Positions 1-8,630 of a stretch of 64,000 bases of DNA are shown here, piece after piece. The stretch is from PGZG01 sp046292765. Its GTDB lineage: Bacteria > Pseudomonadota > Gammaproteobacteria > Pseudomonadales > Alcanivoracaceae. The DNA is taken from NCBI GenBank assembly GCA_046292765.1, contig JBKBQA010000005.1:124001-188000 (forward strand), written 5' to 3'. The first letter of the stretch is position 1, and the number at the start of each line of letters is the position of its first letter. The notes beneath the pieces are model-generated. The model saw nothing but the letters and a program-made list of their open reading frames with translations, had not been told where the DNA came from and ran no database searches. The translations under genes and the position numbers were made by a program.

Positions 1-59
1 AGACCGGAGTCGGCTCCCTGCCTGATAACCGGGCAGCCAGAACAACAACAGGAAGGCTC

Positions 60-962
60 ATGTCGGAACTCAGATTTGACGATCGCGTGGTGGTGGTCAC
101 CGGTGCAGGCAATGGTCTCGGCAAGGCCCATGCCCTGGAGTTTGCTCGTCGCGGGGCCCGGGTTGTGGTCAACGATCTCGGCGGTTCCGCTTTTGGCGAC
201 GGTGCCAGCAAGACAACAGCGGATCAGGTGGTCGACGACATCACCGCCGCCGGCGGTGAAGCCGTTGCCAACCACGACTCCGTTACCTACGGCGAACGCA
301 TCATTGAGTGTGCGCTGGACAACTTCGGCCGCATCGACGTGGTGATTAACAACGCCGGCATTCTCCGCGACAAATCGTTTCACAACATGACCGAAGAGGA
401 CTGGGACCTGGTCTATAACGTCCACGTCAAGGGCGCATTCAAAGTCAGCCATGCCGCCTGGCCCCACCTGCGCGATCAGGAATTCGGGCGCCTGATCTTC
501 ACCGCATCCGCCGCAGGCATCTACGGCAACTTCGGTCAGGCAAACTACGCCATGGCCAAGCTCGGCTTGCATGGACTGGCACAGACGCTGGCGATTGAAG
601 GTGCCAAAAAGAACATCGTCGTCAATACCATTGCTCCGATTGCCGGCAGCCGCCTCACCGCCACCATCATGCCGGCGCAGATCCTGGAACAACTCAAACC
701 TGAATTTGTCACCCCGCTGGTGGTGAAGCTCTGTCACGACACCCACAACGACAGTGGCGGACTTTATGAAGTCGGCGCCGGCTGGATCGGCAAATTGCGC
801 TGGCAGCGCACCCGTGGTCATGGCTTCCCGATTTCTGCGCCGCTATCCGCCGAGCAGGTGGCGAGCCGCTGGGACCAGATCACCGACTTCACCGAGGCGG
901 ACCACCCTGCGGGGGGCCAACAGGCACTGATGGCCATCATGACCAATCTGCAGAACCGCTGA
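60..962 (+). CDS. SDR family oxidoreductase, (3R)-hydroxyacyl-CoA dehydrogenase type
   Basis: This 300-residue protein is a short-chain dehydrogenase of the kind that forms the N-terminal third of peroxisomal multifunctional enzyme 2, which oxidises (3R)-hydroxyacyl-CoA with NAD. The nucleotide-binding motif TGAGNGLG lies near residues 14-21, NNAG follows near residue 97, and the catalytic Ser and YxxxK pair (YAMAK) lie near residues 148-165. The C-terminal part (VGAGWIGKLRWQR) matches the same region of the large enzyme at 32591-35587, so the two are paralogues. A good ribosome site (AGGAAGG) precedes the ATG. The hydratase and SCP2 parts are absent and no partner is visible downstream; upstream genes lie outside the window. 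The substrate is unknown. Confidence 0.85.
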   Translation: MSELRFDDRVVVVTGAGNGLGKAHALEFARRGARVVVNDLGGSAFGDGASKTTADQVVDDITAAGGEAVANHDSVTYGERIIECALDNFGRIDVVINNAGILRDKSFHNMTEEDWDLVYNVHVKGAFKVSHAAWPHLRDQEFGRLIFTASAAGIYGNFGQANYAMAKLGLHGLAQTLAIEGAKKNIVVNTIAPIAGSRLTATIMPAQILEQLKPEFVTPLVVKLCHDTHNDSGGLYEVGAGWIGKLRWQRTRGHGFPISAPLSAEQVASRWDQITDFTEADHPAGGQQALMAIMTNLQNR

Positions 963-1089
963 CTACCCTGCCGGGCCTTTTGGGCCGGCGCTATACAAGT
1001 GTTCAACCTTCACCCGTTTACCGCTAGACTCGGGCAAACCCCGTTGCGTTGAAACAGCGGATAACAAGGATGCCGGACGACAGGACCTC

Positions 1090-1458
1090 ATGAACGTACT
1101 GATCGTGGAAGACAACAAGCCGGTCAGCCTGCTGCTATCCCGGATCACAGAAGAGGCCGGGCTGGGCTATGTGATCGCCGCGGATGGTGAAGTGGCTCTG
1201 CGTCTGTTCGGCCAGCGTGATATCGCCATGGCGATCATTGACGTCGAGCTGCCGGGTCTGGATGGTTATCAGGTTGCTCGCGATATTCGCAATCGGGCCC
1301 CTGCCCTGCCCATCATCATCATTTCCGCCAATGCCGGTGACGCCTGGCGTCAGCAGGCCTTTGATGCCGGCGCCGACGAGTTTCTGGCCAAGCCCCTGCG
1401 CCCGAGCGAACTGACCACCCTGTTCCGGCGCCACCTTAACCTCTCTCCGGCGCCCTGA
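1090..1458 (+). CDS. Single-domain response regulator (receiver only)
   Basis: The 122 residues make up one CheY-like receiver domain and nothing else. Acidic residues E7 and D8, phosphoacceptor D51 (IIDVELPG), S79 and K101 (LAKPL) are all in place, so phosphorylation should work. There is no output domain, so it would act by protein contact, as CheY or Spo0F-type proteins do. No histidine kinase gene is nearby, so its partner is unknown. The start is preceded by an AGGAC-type ribosome site. A weak hairpin (about 970-990) separates it from the upstream SDR. Confidence 0.85.
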   Translation: MNVLIVEDNKPVSLLLSRITEEAGLGYVIAADGEVALRLFGQRDIAMAIIDVELPGLDGYQVARDIRNRAPALPIIIISANAGDAWRQQAFDAGADEFLAKPLRPSELTTLFRRHLNLSPAP

Positions 1459-1527
1459 CTCACAGATTGACGCGTCCTTGATCAGCTTGGGCCAATGATG
1501 GGTCTCCCCTGAATGGAGAGCACCTGC

Positions 1528-2100
1528 ATGGCGCCGCTCGACCACACCACCTCTCTCACCGGTCTGTACCACGAGATTCTCACCGGTCTCGGTGAGGACC
1601 CATCTCGCGAAGGTTTGCGCGATACCCCGAAACGCGCCGCCAAGGCCATGGCGTTTCTGACCAGCGGCTATCGCCAGAATCTGGACGACATCGTTAACGG
1701 CGCGGTGTTCAGCTCCGACAACGACGAAATGGTGGTGGTCCGCAACATCGAGCTGTACTCGCTTTGCGAACATCACATGCTGCCCTTTACCGGTGTCTGC
1801 CATATCGGCTACATCCCCAACGGCAAGGTGCTCGGCTTGTCCAAGTTTGCCCGCATCGTAGATATGTACGCGCGACGCCTTCAAATTCAGGAAAACCTGA
1901 CTCACCAGATTGCTCATGCTGTACTGCAGGTGACCGATGCACGAGGCGTCGGTGTGATCATCGATGCTCGACATATGTGCATGATGATGCGCGGTGTAGA
2001 GAAGCAGAACTCGTCGATGACCAGCTCCGTCATGCTGGGCACCCTGCGCGAATCGGCGGCAGCGCGGAAGGAATTCCTCACCCTCGCCACAGGCCGATGA
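1528..2100 (+). CDS. folE: GTP cyclohydrolase I
   Basis: This enzyme converts GTP to 7,8-dihydroneopterin triphosphate, the first step of folate and pterin synthesis. The family signature is clear: CEHH with zinc ligands C80 and H83, and the later CMMMRG block that supplies the third zinc-binding cysteine. I chose the ATG at 1528 (190 residues) because GGAGAG lies eight bases upstream of it. The in-frame ATG at 1513 has no such site. The stop codon overlaps the start of the photolyase gene (ATGA at 2097-2100), so the two are translationally coupled. This suggests that pterin or flavin-type cofactors are made together with the photolyase. Confidence 0.93.
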   Translation: MAPLDHTTSLTGLYHEILTGLGEDPSREGLRDTPKRAAKAMAFLTSGYRQNLDDIVNGAVFSSDNDEMVVVRNIELYSLCEHHMLPFTGVCHIGYIPNGKVLGLSKFARIVDMYARRLQIQENLTHQIAHAVLQVTDARGVGVIIDARHMCMMMRGVEKQNSSMTSSVMLGTLRESAAARKEFLTLATGR

Positions 2101-3626
2101 GCCGCCTGATACTGGTGCTGGGTGATCAGCTCAGCACCGATGTTGCCGCGCTTCGGGAGGCAGATCGCTACAGTGACCGGGTAGTGATGGCCGAAGTGGC
2201 CGAAGAGGCGAGTTATGTTCCCCATCACCCGCAGAAAATCATCTTCATATTCTCCGCCATGCGTCATTTCGCGGCTGAACTCAGAGAGGCCGGCTGGCAG
2301 GTCGACTACTACTCGTTTGAACGTGGCTTGCCGTCGCTAGAGGCGGCTCTTGAGGAAAGTCTCGGAACCGTTGCGGCGAGCAGTGTTGTCGTCACCCAGC
2401 CTGGAGAATGGCGCCTTGATCAGCGCATGCGGGAAGACTGGCCGCGCCGCTTTGGACTGCCCGTAACGCTATTGGAAGATGACCGCTTTCTCTGTAGCCG
2501 CGAGCGCTTCCAGCGCTGGGCCAGCGGCCGCAAGCAGTTGCGCATGGAATATTTCTACCGCGAAATGCGACGCGAATCTGGCCTGCTGATGGATGCCACC
2601 GGCGCGCCGGTGGGTGGCCAATGGAATCACGACAGCGACAACCGGCAGCGCTACGAAGGCCATCCACTTTGCCCGGAGCGACTTCGGTTCGAACCCGACA
2701 CCGTCACCAACGACGTGATTGCGCTGGTGAAGCAGCACTTCAGTCACCATTTTGGTGACCCGGAACCGTTTGCCTTTGCTGTCACCCGGGATGAGGCGCT
2801 TCAAGCCCTGACCTACTTCATCGACCATGGACTGCCCTGGTTTGGAGACTATCAGGACGCCATGACCCTGCAACAGGATCACCTGTTTCATTCGCTGCTG
2901 TCGGTCTACCTGAATGCCGGCCTGCTGAGCGCGCGGGAAGTCTGCGCCGCAGCGGAGCGAGCCTGGCAACAGGGCGCGGCGCCCATCAATGCGGTGGAGG
3001 GTTTCATTCGCCAGATTCTCGGCTGGCGCGAGTATGTACGTGGCATCTACTGGCTGAAAATGCCGGAGTATCTGCAACAAAACGCACTTAACAGCACTGC
3101 TGCCCTGCCGCCACTGTACTGGGGGGCAGAGACACGCATGCGCTGCGCCGCAGAGGCAGTTCGAGCCACCCGCCAGCATGCCCACGCCCACCACATCCAG
3201 CGCCTGATGATTACCGGCAATCTGGCGCTATTACTCGGCGTCGACGTGGAAGCTATTCACCACTGGTATCTGGCGGTGTACGCGGACGCCTATGAATGGG
3301 TGGAGCTGCCCAATACGCTCGGCATGGTCATGCACGCCGATGGCGGACTGCTGGGATCCAAACCCTACGCGGCAAGTGGCAAGTATGTACAACGAATGTC
3401 CGACTACTGCAGTCACTGCCATTACAATGTCAACACATCCGAGCAACAAGACAGCTGCCCCCTGAATTCGCTCTACTGGCATTTCATCGACCGCCACAGC
3501 GGGCGCTTTCGTCAGCATCCGCGCATGGCAATGATCTATCGAAGCTGGGAGAAGATGGCGGCCGACAAGAAACAACGGATACTTGTCCGTGGACAGTGGC
3601 TGATCGACAACGTCGAAACGCTGTGA
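2097..3626 (+). CDS. Cryptochrome/photolyase of the iron-sulfur (FeS-BCP, PhrB-like) group
   Basis: This 509-residue protein matches the photolyase-related family whose members repair (6-4) photoproducts and carry FAD, a 4Fe-4S cluster and a lumazine antenna. With the start at 2097, four cysteines fall at residues 350, 438, 441 and 454. From memory these are exactly the positions of the cluster ligands in Agrobacterium PhrB. The N-terminus (LILVLGDQLS) is typical of the family. The longer reading frame that begins upstream at 1764 only overlaps folE and is rejected. Coupling to folE by ATGA implies one transcript. Repair activity is inferred from the family; a photoreceptor role is possible. 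Confidence 0.92.
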   Translation: MSRLILVLGDQLSTDVAALREADRYSDRVVMAEVAEEASYVPHHPQKIIFIFSAMRHFAAELREAGWQVDYYSFERGLPSLEAALEESLGTVAASSVVVTQPGEWRLDQRMREDWPRRFGLPVTLLEDDRFLCSRERFQRWASGRKQLRMEYFYREMRRESGLLMDATGAPVGGQWNHDSDNRQRYEGHPLCPERLRFEPDTVTNDVIALVKQHFSHHFGDPEPFAFAVTRDEALQALTYFIDHGLPWFGDYQDAMTLQQDHLFHSLLSVYLNAGLLSAREVCAAAERAWQQGAAPINAVEGFIRQILGWREYVRGIYWLKMPEYLQQNALNSTAALPPLYWGAETRMRCAAEAVRATRQHAHAHHIQRLMITGNLALLLGVDVEAIHHWYLAVYADAYEWVELPNTLGMVMHADGGLLGSKPYAASGKYVQRMSDYCSHCHYNVNTSEQQDSCPLNSLYWHFIDRHSGRFRQHPRMAMIYRSWEKMAADKKQRILVRGQWLIDNVETL

Positions 3627-3670
3627 ACCTGCTCGGCGCCGACCTCATCGGGGCGTGAAAAAGCCAGACT

Positions 3671-3874
3671 TCAGCCGCCCGGTTTGATACCGAATTTCTC
3701 CCGCTCGCGCAGCGCTCGCAGATATAACATCAGCTCTTGCTCGGCTTCGCCACGACTGTCAAACGGCCCCATCAGGCTGCCTTCGCGAGTGGTGAAGAAC
3801 CACTTGCCACCTTCGTTGAAGAAACGATCGCTGTTGAAGAACGTCTTGTTATCATCCCCATCCCGTTTGCCCAT
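3671..3874 (-). CDS. DUF6316 family small protein
   Basis: This 67-residue acidic/basic protein has the pattern TDRFF..GGKWFFTTREGSLMGPFDSRGEAEQEL. I recognise it as the DUF6316 family, found in pseudomonads and marine gammaproteobacteria, with no known function. A purine-rich ribosome site (GAGAGGGGG) precedes the ATG. It has no signal peptide or membrane segment. The small membrane ORF at 3893-3994 lies 18 bases upstream on the same strand, so the two may be cotranscribed. It converges with the photolyase gene. Confidence 0.75.
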   Translation of the reverse strand: MGKRDGDDNKTFFNSDRFFNEGGKWFFTTREGSLMGPFDSRGEAEQELMLYLRALREREKFGIKPGG

Positions 3875-3892
3875 CTTTCCCCCTCTCCCGGC

Positions 3893-3994
3893 TCAGAGCC
3901 AACTGTACTGAATTCCCCAGGCCAATGGTGCTGCAACCAGGCCGGCAATAAAGCAACGATAGGTCATACCGAGAAAGCGGTACTTTCGCTTCAT
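3893..3994 (-). pseudogene. Small one-helix membrane ORF, probably a remnant of a longer protein
   Basis: From the ATG at 3994 this frame gives 33 residues: a basic start (MKRKYRFLG) and one hydrophobic segment (CFIAGLVAAPLAW). The same frame runs on upstream as a plausible amphipathic helix (LEDLWCLGQVL) and, beyond a single TGA at 4034-4036, to another ATG at 4096. The pattern, a helix with KYRFLG then YxxF..GL, resembles the C-terminal membrane anchor of DUF5706-type (Pycsar effector-like) proteins. It could be the tail of a gene broken by the fadB terminator region, or a functional small protein translated from 3994 or the GTG at 4000. The family resemblance is by eye only. Confidence 0.4.
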
Positions 3995-4214
3995 CAGCAC
4001 CTGACCAAGACACCAGAGATCCTCAAGAATAGATCACTGCTGAGCGGCTTCCCTCGGCCCTGGCAACTCATGTTGATAGCCTGAGTATGGCGTCATTGGT
4101 AGCGGGTGGGCAATGCCGGGGAGGCTCTCTGCCGCTCCCAGCACAAGCCAATAAGCAAAAAGGCCGGGGGCAAAAAGCACCCGGCCTTCCGGCTTGCTAC
4201 AAGACATCACTGCA
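3995..4214. other. Intergenic stretch between the small genes and fadB
   Basis: The stretch from 3875 to 4214 holds no standard gene apart from the interrupted small frame at 3893-3994, whose possible upstream part reaches 4096. Its other clear feature is the fadAB terminator at 4155-4188. I see no repeat or RNA gene here. Confidence 0.6.
4155..4188 (-). terminator. Rho-independent terminator of fadA-fadB
   Basis: AAGGCCGGG (4160-4168) pairs with CCCGGCCTT (4180-4188). Reading leftward the stem is followed by five T, as expected for the end of the fadAB transcript, which stops at 4215. Confidence 0.85.
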
Positions 4215-6377
4215 TCAGGCGAAGATTTCGCCCTTGGCCGCCTTGTCGGCAAGCAGTTTCGGTACCGCGAAACGATCGCCGTACTTCGCCTGCAGCTCAT
4301 TGGCGCGCTTGACGAAGCCAGCCAGTCCACCCTCGTACTGGTTGATGAACTGGATCACGCCGCCGGTCCAGGCCGGGAAACCGATACCGAAGATGGACCC
4401 GATATTGGCATCGGCCACTGACTCGATCACGCCTTCCTCGAAGCACTTCACCGCTTCGATAGCCTCAACGAACATCAGACGCTCCTTCATATCTTCAAAA
4501 GGAATCTGCTTGTCGCCACCAAAAGCCTCTTTCAGACCAGGCCACAGGGTCTTTTTGCCGCCCTGCGGGTAGTCGTAGAAGCCCTTGCCTTGAGCCTTGC
4601 CCGGACGGTCCAGCTCCTCGACCATCTTCTTCATCACCTTCTCAGCCGGATGCTCCGGCATGACCGGCTTGCCCTCACGCTGGGCATCATCACGGGCCGC
4701 CTTGCCAATACGCAGAGCAGTCGCCATGTTGATCTCGTCGATCAGGTTCAGGGTACCCACCGGGTAGCCAGCCTGCATCGCCGCCTGCTCGATGGACTGG
4801 GCGTTGAGACCCTCGCCGAGCATGGTGATGCCTTCGTTGGCAAAAGTACCGATCACACGAGTAGTGAAGAAGCCGCGTGCATCGTTAACAACGATCGGGG
4901 TCTTTTTGATCTGCTGCACGTAGTCATAGGTTTTTGCCAAGGCTTCCGGGCTGGTTTCCTTGCCGCAGATGATTTCCACCAGCGGCATCTTGTCCACCGG
5001 GCTGAAGAAGTGAATGCCGATAAAATCAGCACGACGCTTCACACCCTGCGCCAGGTTGGTAATCGGCAGCGACGAGGTATTGGAGCCGAGCACCGCGTCA
5101 GGCTTTACGTTATCTTCGATTTCCTGAAACACCTTGTGCTTGAGTTCGGTGTTCTCGAATACCGCCTCAATGACAAAATCAACGCCCTCGAAATCCTTCG
5201 GGTCAGCAGTAGCGATGATGCGAGAAAGAATCTCTTCCTTCTTCTCAGCGGTCATCTTGCCGCGCGACACGTCTTTGTCGAGCAGCTTGCGCGAGTAGTC
5301 CTTGCCCTTCTCGGCATTCTCGACTGAAACATCCTTGAGCACCGCCACGGAACCGGAACGGGCGGTCACATAGGCAATGCCCGCGCCCATCATGCCAGCG
5401 CCAAGAATACCCACCTTTTCGGCCTTGAACTTGGGCACATCCTTCGGGCGGCTGGCGCCGGCATTGATCGCCTGCAGGTTGAAGAAGAAGGCCGTGGTCA
5501 TGTTCTTGGCTACCTGACCGGTAACCAGATCGATGAAGTAGCGCTCTTCAATCGCGAAGGCGTTGTCGACATCCACCTGTGTGCCTTCCACTGCAGCGGA
5601 CATGATGTTCAGCGGCGCAGGGTAGTTGGCACCCTTGATCTGCTTGCGCAGATTGGCCGGGAACGCCGGCAGGTTCATCGCAAAGGCCGGCACGCTCGGG
5701 GTGCCGCCAGGGATTTTATAGCCCTTGACGTCGAACGGCTGCTGGCTCTTCGGGTTGGCCTTGATCCACTCTTTGGCCTTGGCAAGCATCTCTTCCGGAG
5801 TTTCGACGATCTCATCAATCAGGCCAACCTGCTTTGCCTTCTCGGCCTTCATCCGCTGACCCTGCAGCAGCACGTTCATGAGCGCGTTCTGCACACCCAT
5901 CATGCGCACCGTGCGGACGATACCACCGGCGCCCGGCAACAGGCCCAGCGACACTTCCGGCAGACCAAACTCGGCTTTCGGGTTGTTCAGTGCAATGCGA
6001 CGATGGCAGGCCAGCGCGATCTCCAGACCGCCACCCAACGCAGTGCCGTTCAGTGCAGCCACTATCGGGATGCCCAGCGTTTCCAGTTTGCGCAGGTCAC
6101 CCTTCAGCACCTTGCCGCCGTCCGCCATCTTTTGCGCATCGGCTCGGGTGACCTTGATCAGGTCTTTCAGGTCACCACCGGCGAAGAAGGTCTTCTTCGC
6201 GGAGGTGACAATCACCCCAGCGGTTTCGCCCTTCTCTTTCTCCAGACGCGCCACCACCTCGTGCATCGAACGGGTGTAGCGCTCATTCATGGTATTCGCG
6301 GACTGCTGCGGATCGTCAAGGATCAGGGTAACGATGTTGTCCGCGTCTTTTTCCCAGCGAATGGTCGATTCAGTCAT
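4215..6377 (-). CDS. fadB: Fatty acid oxidation alpha subunit: enoyl-CoA hydratase / 3-hydroxyacyl-CoA dehydrogenase
   Basis: At 720 residues it has the length and order of FadB/FadJ. A crotonase domain occupies about residues 1-200 (NGTALGGGLEIALACH, LPEVSLGLLPGAGG). It is followed by an NAD-binding 3-hydroxyacyl-CoA dehydrogenase domain with GILGAGMMGAGIA near residue 325 and HFFSPVDKMPLVEI near 455, then the C-terminal dehydrogenase domains. It would hydrate enoyl-CoA and oxidise L-3-hydroxyacyl-CoA. It follows fadA by 26 bases on the same strand (thiolase first), and its ribosome site CGGAGAA lies in that gap. The operon ends at the strong terminator at 4155-4188. FadB versus FadJ cannot be settled from sequence alone. 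Confidence 0.93.
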   Translation of the reverse strand: MTESTIRWEKDADNIVTLILDDPQQSANTMNERYTRSMHEVVARLEKEKGETAGVIVTSAKKTFFAGGDLKDLIKVTRADAQKMADGGKVLKGDLRKLETLGIPIVAALNGTALGGGLEIALACHRRIALNNPKAEFGLPEVSLGLLPGAGGIVRTVRMMGVQNALMNVLLQGQRMKAEKAKQVGLIDEIVETPEEMLAKAKEWIKANPKSQQPFDVKGYKIPGGTPSVPAFAMNLPAFPANLRKQIKGANYPAPLNIMSAAVEGTQVDVDNAFAIEERYFIDLVTGQVAKNMTTAFFFNLQAINAGASRPKDVPKFKAEKVGILGAGMMGAGIAYVTARSGSVAVLKDVSVENAEKGKDYSRKLLDKDVSRGKMTAEKKEEILSRIIATADPKDFEGVDFVIEAVFENTELKHKVFQEIEDNVKPDAVLGSNTSSLPITNLAQGVKRRADFIGIHFFSPVDKMPLVEIICGKETSPEALAKTYDYVQQIKKTPIVVNDARGFFTTRVIGTFANEGITMLGEGLNAQSIEQAAMQAGYPVGTLNLIDEINMATALRIGKAARDDAQREGKPVMPEHPAEKVMKKMVEELDRPGKAQGKGFYDYPQGGKKTLWPGLKEAFGGDKQIPFEDMKERLMFVEAIEAVKCFEEGVIESVADANIGSIFGIGFPAWTGGVIQFINQYEGGLAGFVKRANELQAKYGDRFAVPKLLADKAAKGEIFA

Positions 6378-6403
6378 GTCAGTTCTCCGTGTCCGGTGGC
6401 CGC

Positions 6404-7615
6404 TCAGAGGCGCTCAACAATGGTGGCAATACCCATACCTGCGCCAACGCAGAGGGTGCAGAGGCCAAACTTCTTGTCGCGACGTTCCAGCTCGTCAAGC
6501 ACGGTGCCGACGATCATGGCACCGGTGGCACCCAGCGGGTGGCCCATGGCAATGGCACCACCATTCACATTGGTGATGTCATGGCTGATGCCCATGTCTT
6601 TCATGTAACGCATGGCCACGGAGGCGAACGCTTCGTTGATTTCAAACAGGTCGATGTCGCTGACCTTCATGCCCGCTCTGGCCAGCGCCTTGAAGGAGGC
6701 CGGTGCCGGACCGGTCAGCATGATGGTCGGGTCGGCACCGCTGACGGCGGTGGCAACAATGCGACCGCGGGGCTTGGCTCCGATCTTCCCACCGATAGCC
6801 TTGCTGCCGACCAGCATCAGGGTGGCGCCATCGACGATACCGGACGAGTTACCCGGCGTATGAACGTGCTCGATCTTCTCGATCCAGTGGTACTTCTGCA
6901 GCGCCACGGCATCGAAACCACCCATTTCGCCCATCATGGCAAAGGAAGGGTTCAGCCCGGCCAGAGTGTCGGCGGTGGTGCCGGCACGCACATGCTCGTC
7001 ACGATCCAGCACCGTCAGACCATTCATGTCCTTCACCGGCACCACGGAACGGGCGAAGTAGCCCTTGTCCCAGGCGCTGGCGGCACGAGTCTGGGAGGCA
7101 GCGGCGTATTCGTCCACATCACGACGGCTGAAGCCCTCGATGGTGGCAATCAGGTCAGCACCAATGCCCTGCGGAATAAAGCCGGTCTGGTAGTTGGTTT
7201 GCGGATCCATGGCCCAGGGAGTGCCGTCGGAACCCATCGGCACGCGGCTCATACTCTCGATACCACCAGCCAGCACCAGGTCTTCCATGCCAGAACCGAC
7301 CTTCTGGGCGGCCAGATTGACCGCTTCCAGACCGGAGGCGCAAAAGCGGTTGATCTGCAGGCCGGAGACGGTCTCTGGCAGACCGGCCTTGAGGGCAGCG
7401 ATCTTCGGCAGCACACCACCCTGGTCACCCAGCGGCGAGACAATGCCCATGACGATATCGTCGATCAGCGCCGGATCCATATTCGGGAAACGGGCACGGA
7501 TCTCGTGGATCAGGCCAACAACGAGGTCAATCGGCTTGACGGTGTGCAAGGAACCTTCTTTTTTGCCCCGTCCACGCGGGGTACGGATCGCATCGTAAAT
7601 ATAGGCTTCGGTCAT
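6404..7615 (-). CDS. fadA: Acetyl-CoA C-acetyltransferase (thiolase, beta subunit of the fadAB pair)
   Basis: This 403-residue thiolase cleaves 3-ketoacyl-CoA, releasing acetyl-CoA. The nucleophile cysteine is in RFCASGLEAVN, the NEAFA and GGAIAMGHPLGATG blocks are intact, and the second catalytic cysteine lies in CVGAGMG near the end. I set the start at 7615 (MTEAYIYDAIRTP) because GAGGAG sits just upstream. A further ATG at 7642 would put that site inside the gene. It is the first gene of the fadA-fadB operon and is divergent from the GST gene. I did not find a clear PsrA- or FadR-type site in the 207-base gap. Confidence 0.92.
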   Translation of the reverse strand: MTEAYIYDAIRTPRGRGKKEGSLHTVKPIDLVVGLIHEIRARFPNMDPALIDDIVMGIVSPLGDQGGVLPKIAALKAGLPETVSGLQINRFCASGLEAVNLAAQKVGSGMEDLVLAGGIESMSRVPMGSDGTPWAMDPQTNYQTGFIPQGIGADLIATIEGFSRRDVDEYAAASQTRAASAWDKGYFARSVVPVKDMNGLTVLDRDEHVRAGTTADTLAGLNPSFAMMGEMGGFDAVALQKYHWIEKIEHVHTPGNSSGIVDGATLMLVGSKAIGGKIGAKPRGRIVATAVSGADPTIMLTGPAPASFKALARAGMKVSDIDLFEINEAFASVAMRYMKDMGISHDITNVNGGAIAMGHPLGATGAMIVGTVLDELERRDKKFGLCTLCVGAGMGIATIVERL

Positions 7616-7822
7616 TTGAGACGACTCCTCTCGCCTTATCAACAGCTTACAGAAACCGGCGACTGCCGGGGGAGGCGCTAGCCTGCCTGAACTGCGACAA
7701 CCGCGACAATGACAGGAATGCTCAAAGCGCTGACCGGATTGCCCAGCGGACTTCGGCCCGGCAAGACGTTGACCTGAATGCGGCCGCGCTCTACCTTGCC
7801 GCCATCAACCTGGAGATCACCC

Positions 7823-8581
7823 ATGAGTCATGCTTTCGATATTGCCACCTCGCTGCTGGCCTCGGCCGCGGAGCAGGGTCGCGGCATCCAGATCACCGCC
7901 GCCGGGCGCCAGCCAAGCGAGCTACTTGAGCTTTACGATATGGAAGGCTGCCCGTTCTGCCGCGTTGTGCGTGAAGCGCTGACTGACCTCGACATTGACG
8001 TGATGATCTACCCCTGCCCGAAGAATGGCAGCCGGTTCCGTCCGCTGGTGGAACGCCTTGGTGGCAAGCAACAGTTTCCGTTCCTGTTTGATCCCAACAC
8101 CGATGTGACCCTGTACGAGTCGGCGGACATTGTCGAATATCTCCATGCCACCTATGGCGGTCGCCCCGCACCACAGCGCTGGCGCCTGAAGGGAATCCGC
8201 ACTCCGGCCTCCTTCGCCGCATCCGTGCTGCGAAGAGGCCGTGGTATTCAGGCCGACAGCAGCAGCCGTGATGCCGAAGACGCGCTCGAACTGTTCAGCT
8301 TTGAAGCCAGTCCATTCGCCCGATTGGTGCGAGAGCGACTGACGGAACTGGAACTGCCCCACATCATCCGTCAAGTCGGCCGCGACAATCTGGCCGACTG
8401 GATGCCACCACCACTGCGAGAGAAAATGATGCCGGATTACCAGCCCACTCAACGCAACCGCCAGTTGCTGATGCAACGCGCCGGGCGTGTGGCGGTGCCG
8501 TATCTGATTGACGCCAACACCGGGCAGGAAATGTTTGAATCCGGAGCGATTTTGCATTACCTGGAACAAACCTACGGCTAG
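7823..8581 (+). CDS. Glutathione S-transferase-like protein with two thioredoxin-fold N domains
   Basis: The 252 residues contain two GST_N-type (glutaredoxin-like) domains in tandem. The first has a redox motif CPFC at C43-C46. The second, near residue 155, reads SPFA in the same place and so has lost both cysteines. Each repeat ends with a similar block (LFDPNTDVTLYESADIVEYL and LIDANTGQEMFESGAILHYL). No helical GST C-terminal domain follows. The start at 7823 is supported by GGAG upstream. A weak promoter (TTGACC at 7769, TACCTT at 7792) may drive it. The function is unknown; a glutathione-dependent redox or storage role is a guess. Confidence 0.8.
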   Translation: MSHAFDIATSLLASAAEQGRGIQITAAGRQPSELLELYDMEGCPFCRVVREALTDLDIDVMIYPCPKNGSRFRPLVERLGGKQQFPFLFDPNTDVTLYESADIVEYLHATYGGRPAPQRWRLKGIRTPASFAASVLRRGRGIQADSSSRDAEDALELFSFEASPFARLVRERLTELELPHIIRQVGRDNLADWMPPPLREKMMPDYQPTQRNRQLLMQRAGRVAVPYLIDANTGQEMFESGAILHYLEQTYG

Positions 8582-8630
8582 GGCACCTCTGAATAACTTC
8601 TTGGTGTCTCTGGCTTTCAGGCAGGCCCTC

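Noticed and set aside
1764..2096. N-terminal extension of the photolyase frame
   Set aside because: It overlaps folE in another frame. The start at 2097 puts the four cluster cysteines at the expected residue numbers.
6389..7681. Open frame of 430 residues opposite the thiolase gene
   Set aside because: Antisense shadow of fadA; low-complexity His/Gly-rich translation with no ribosome site.
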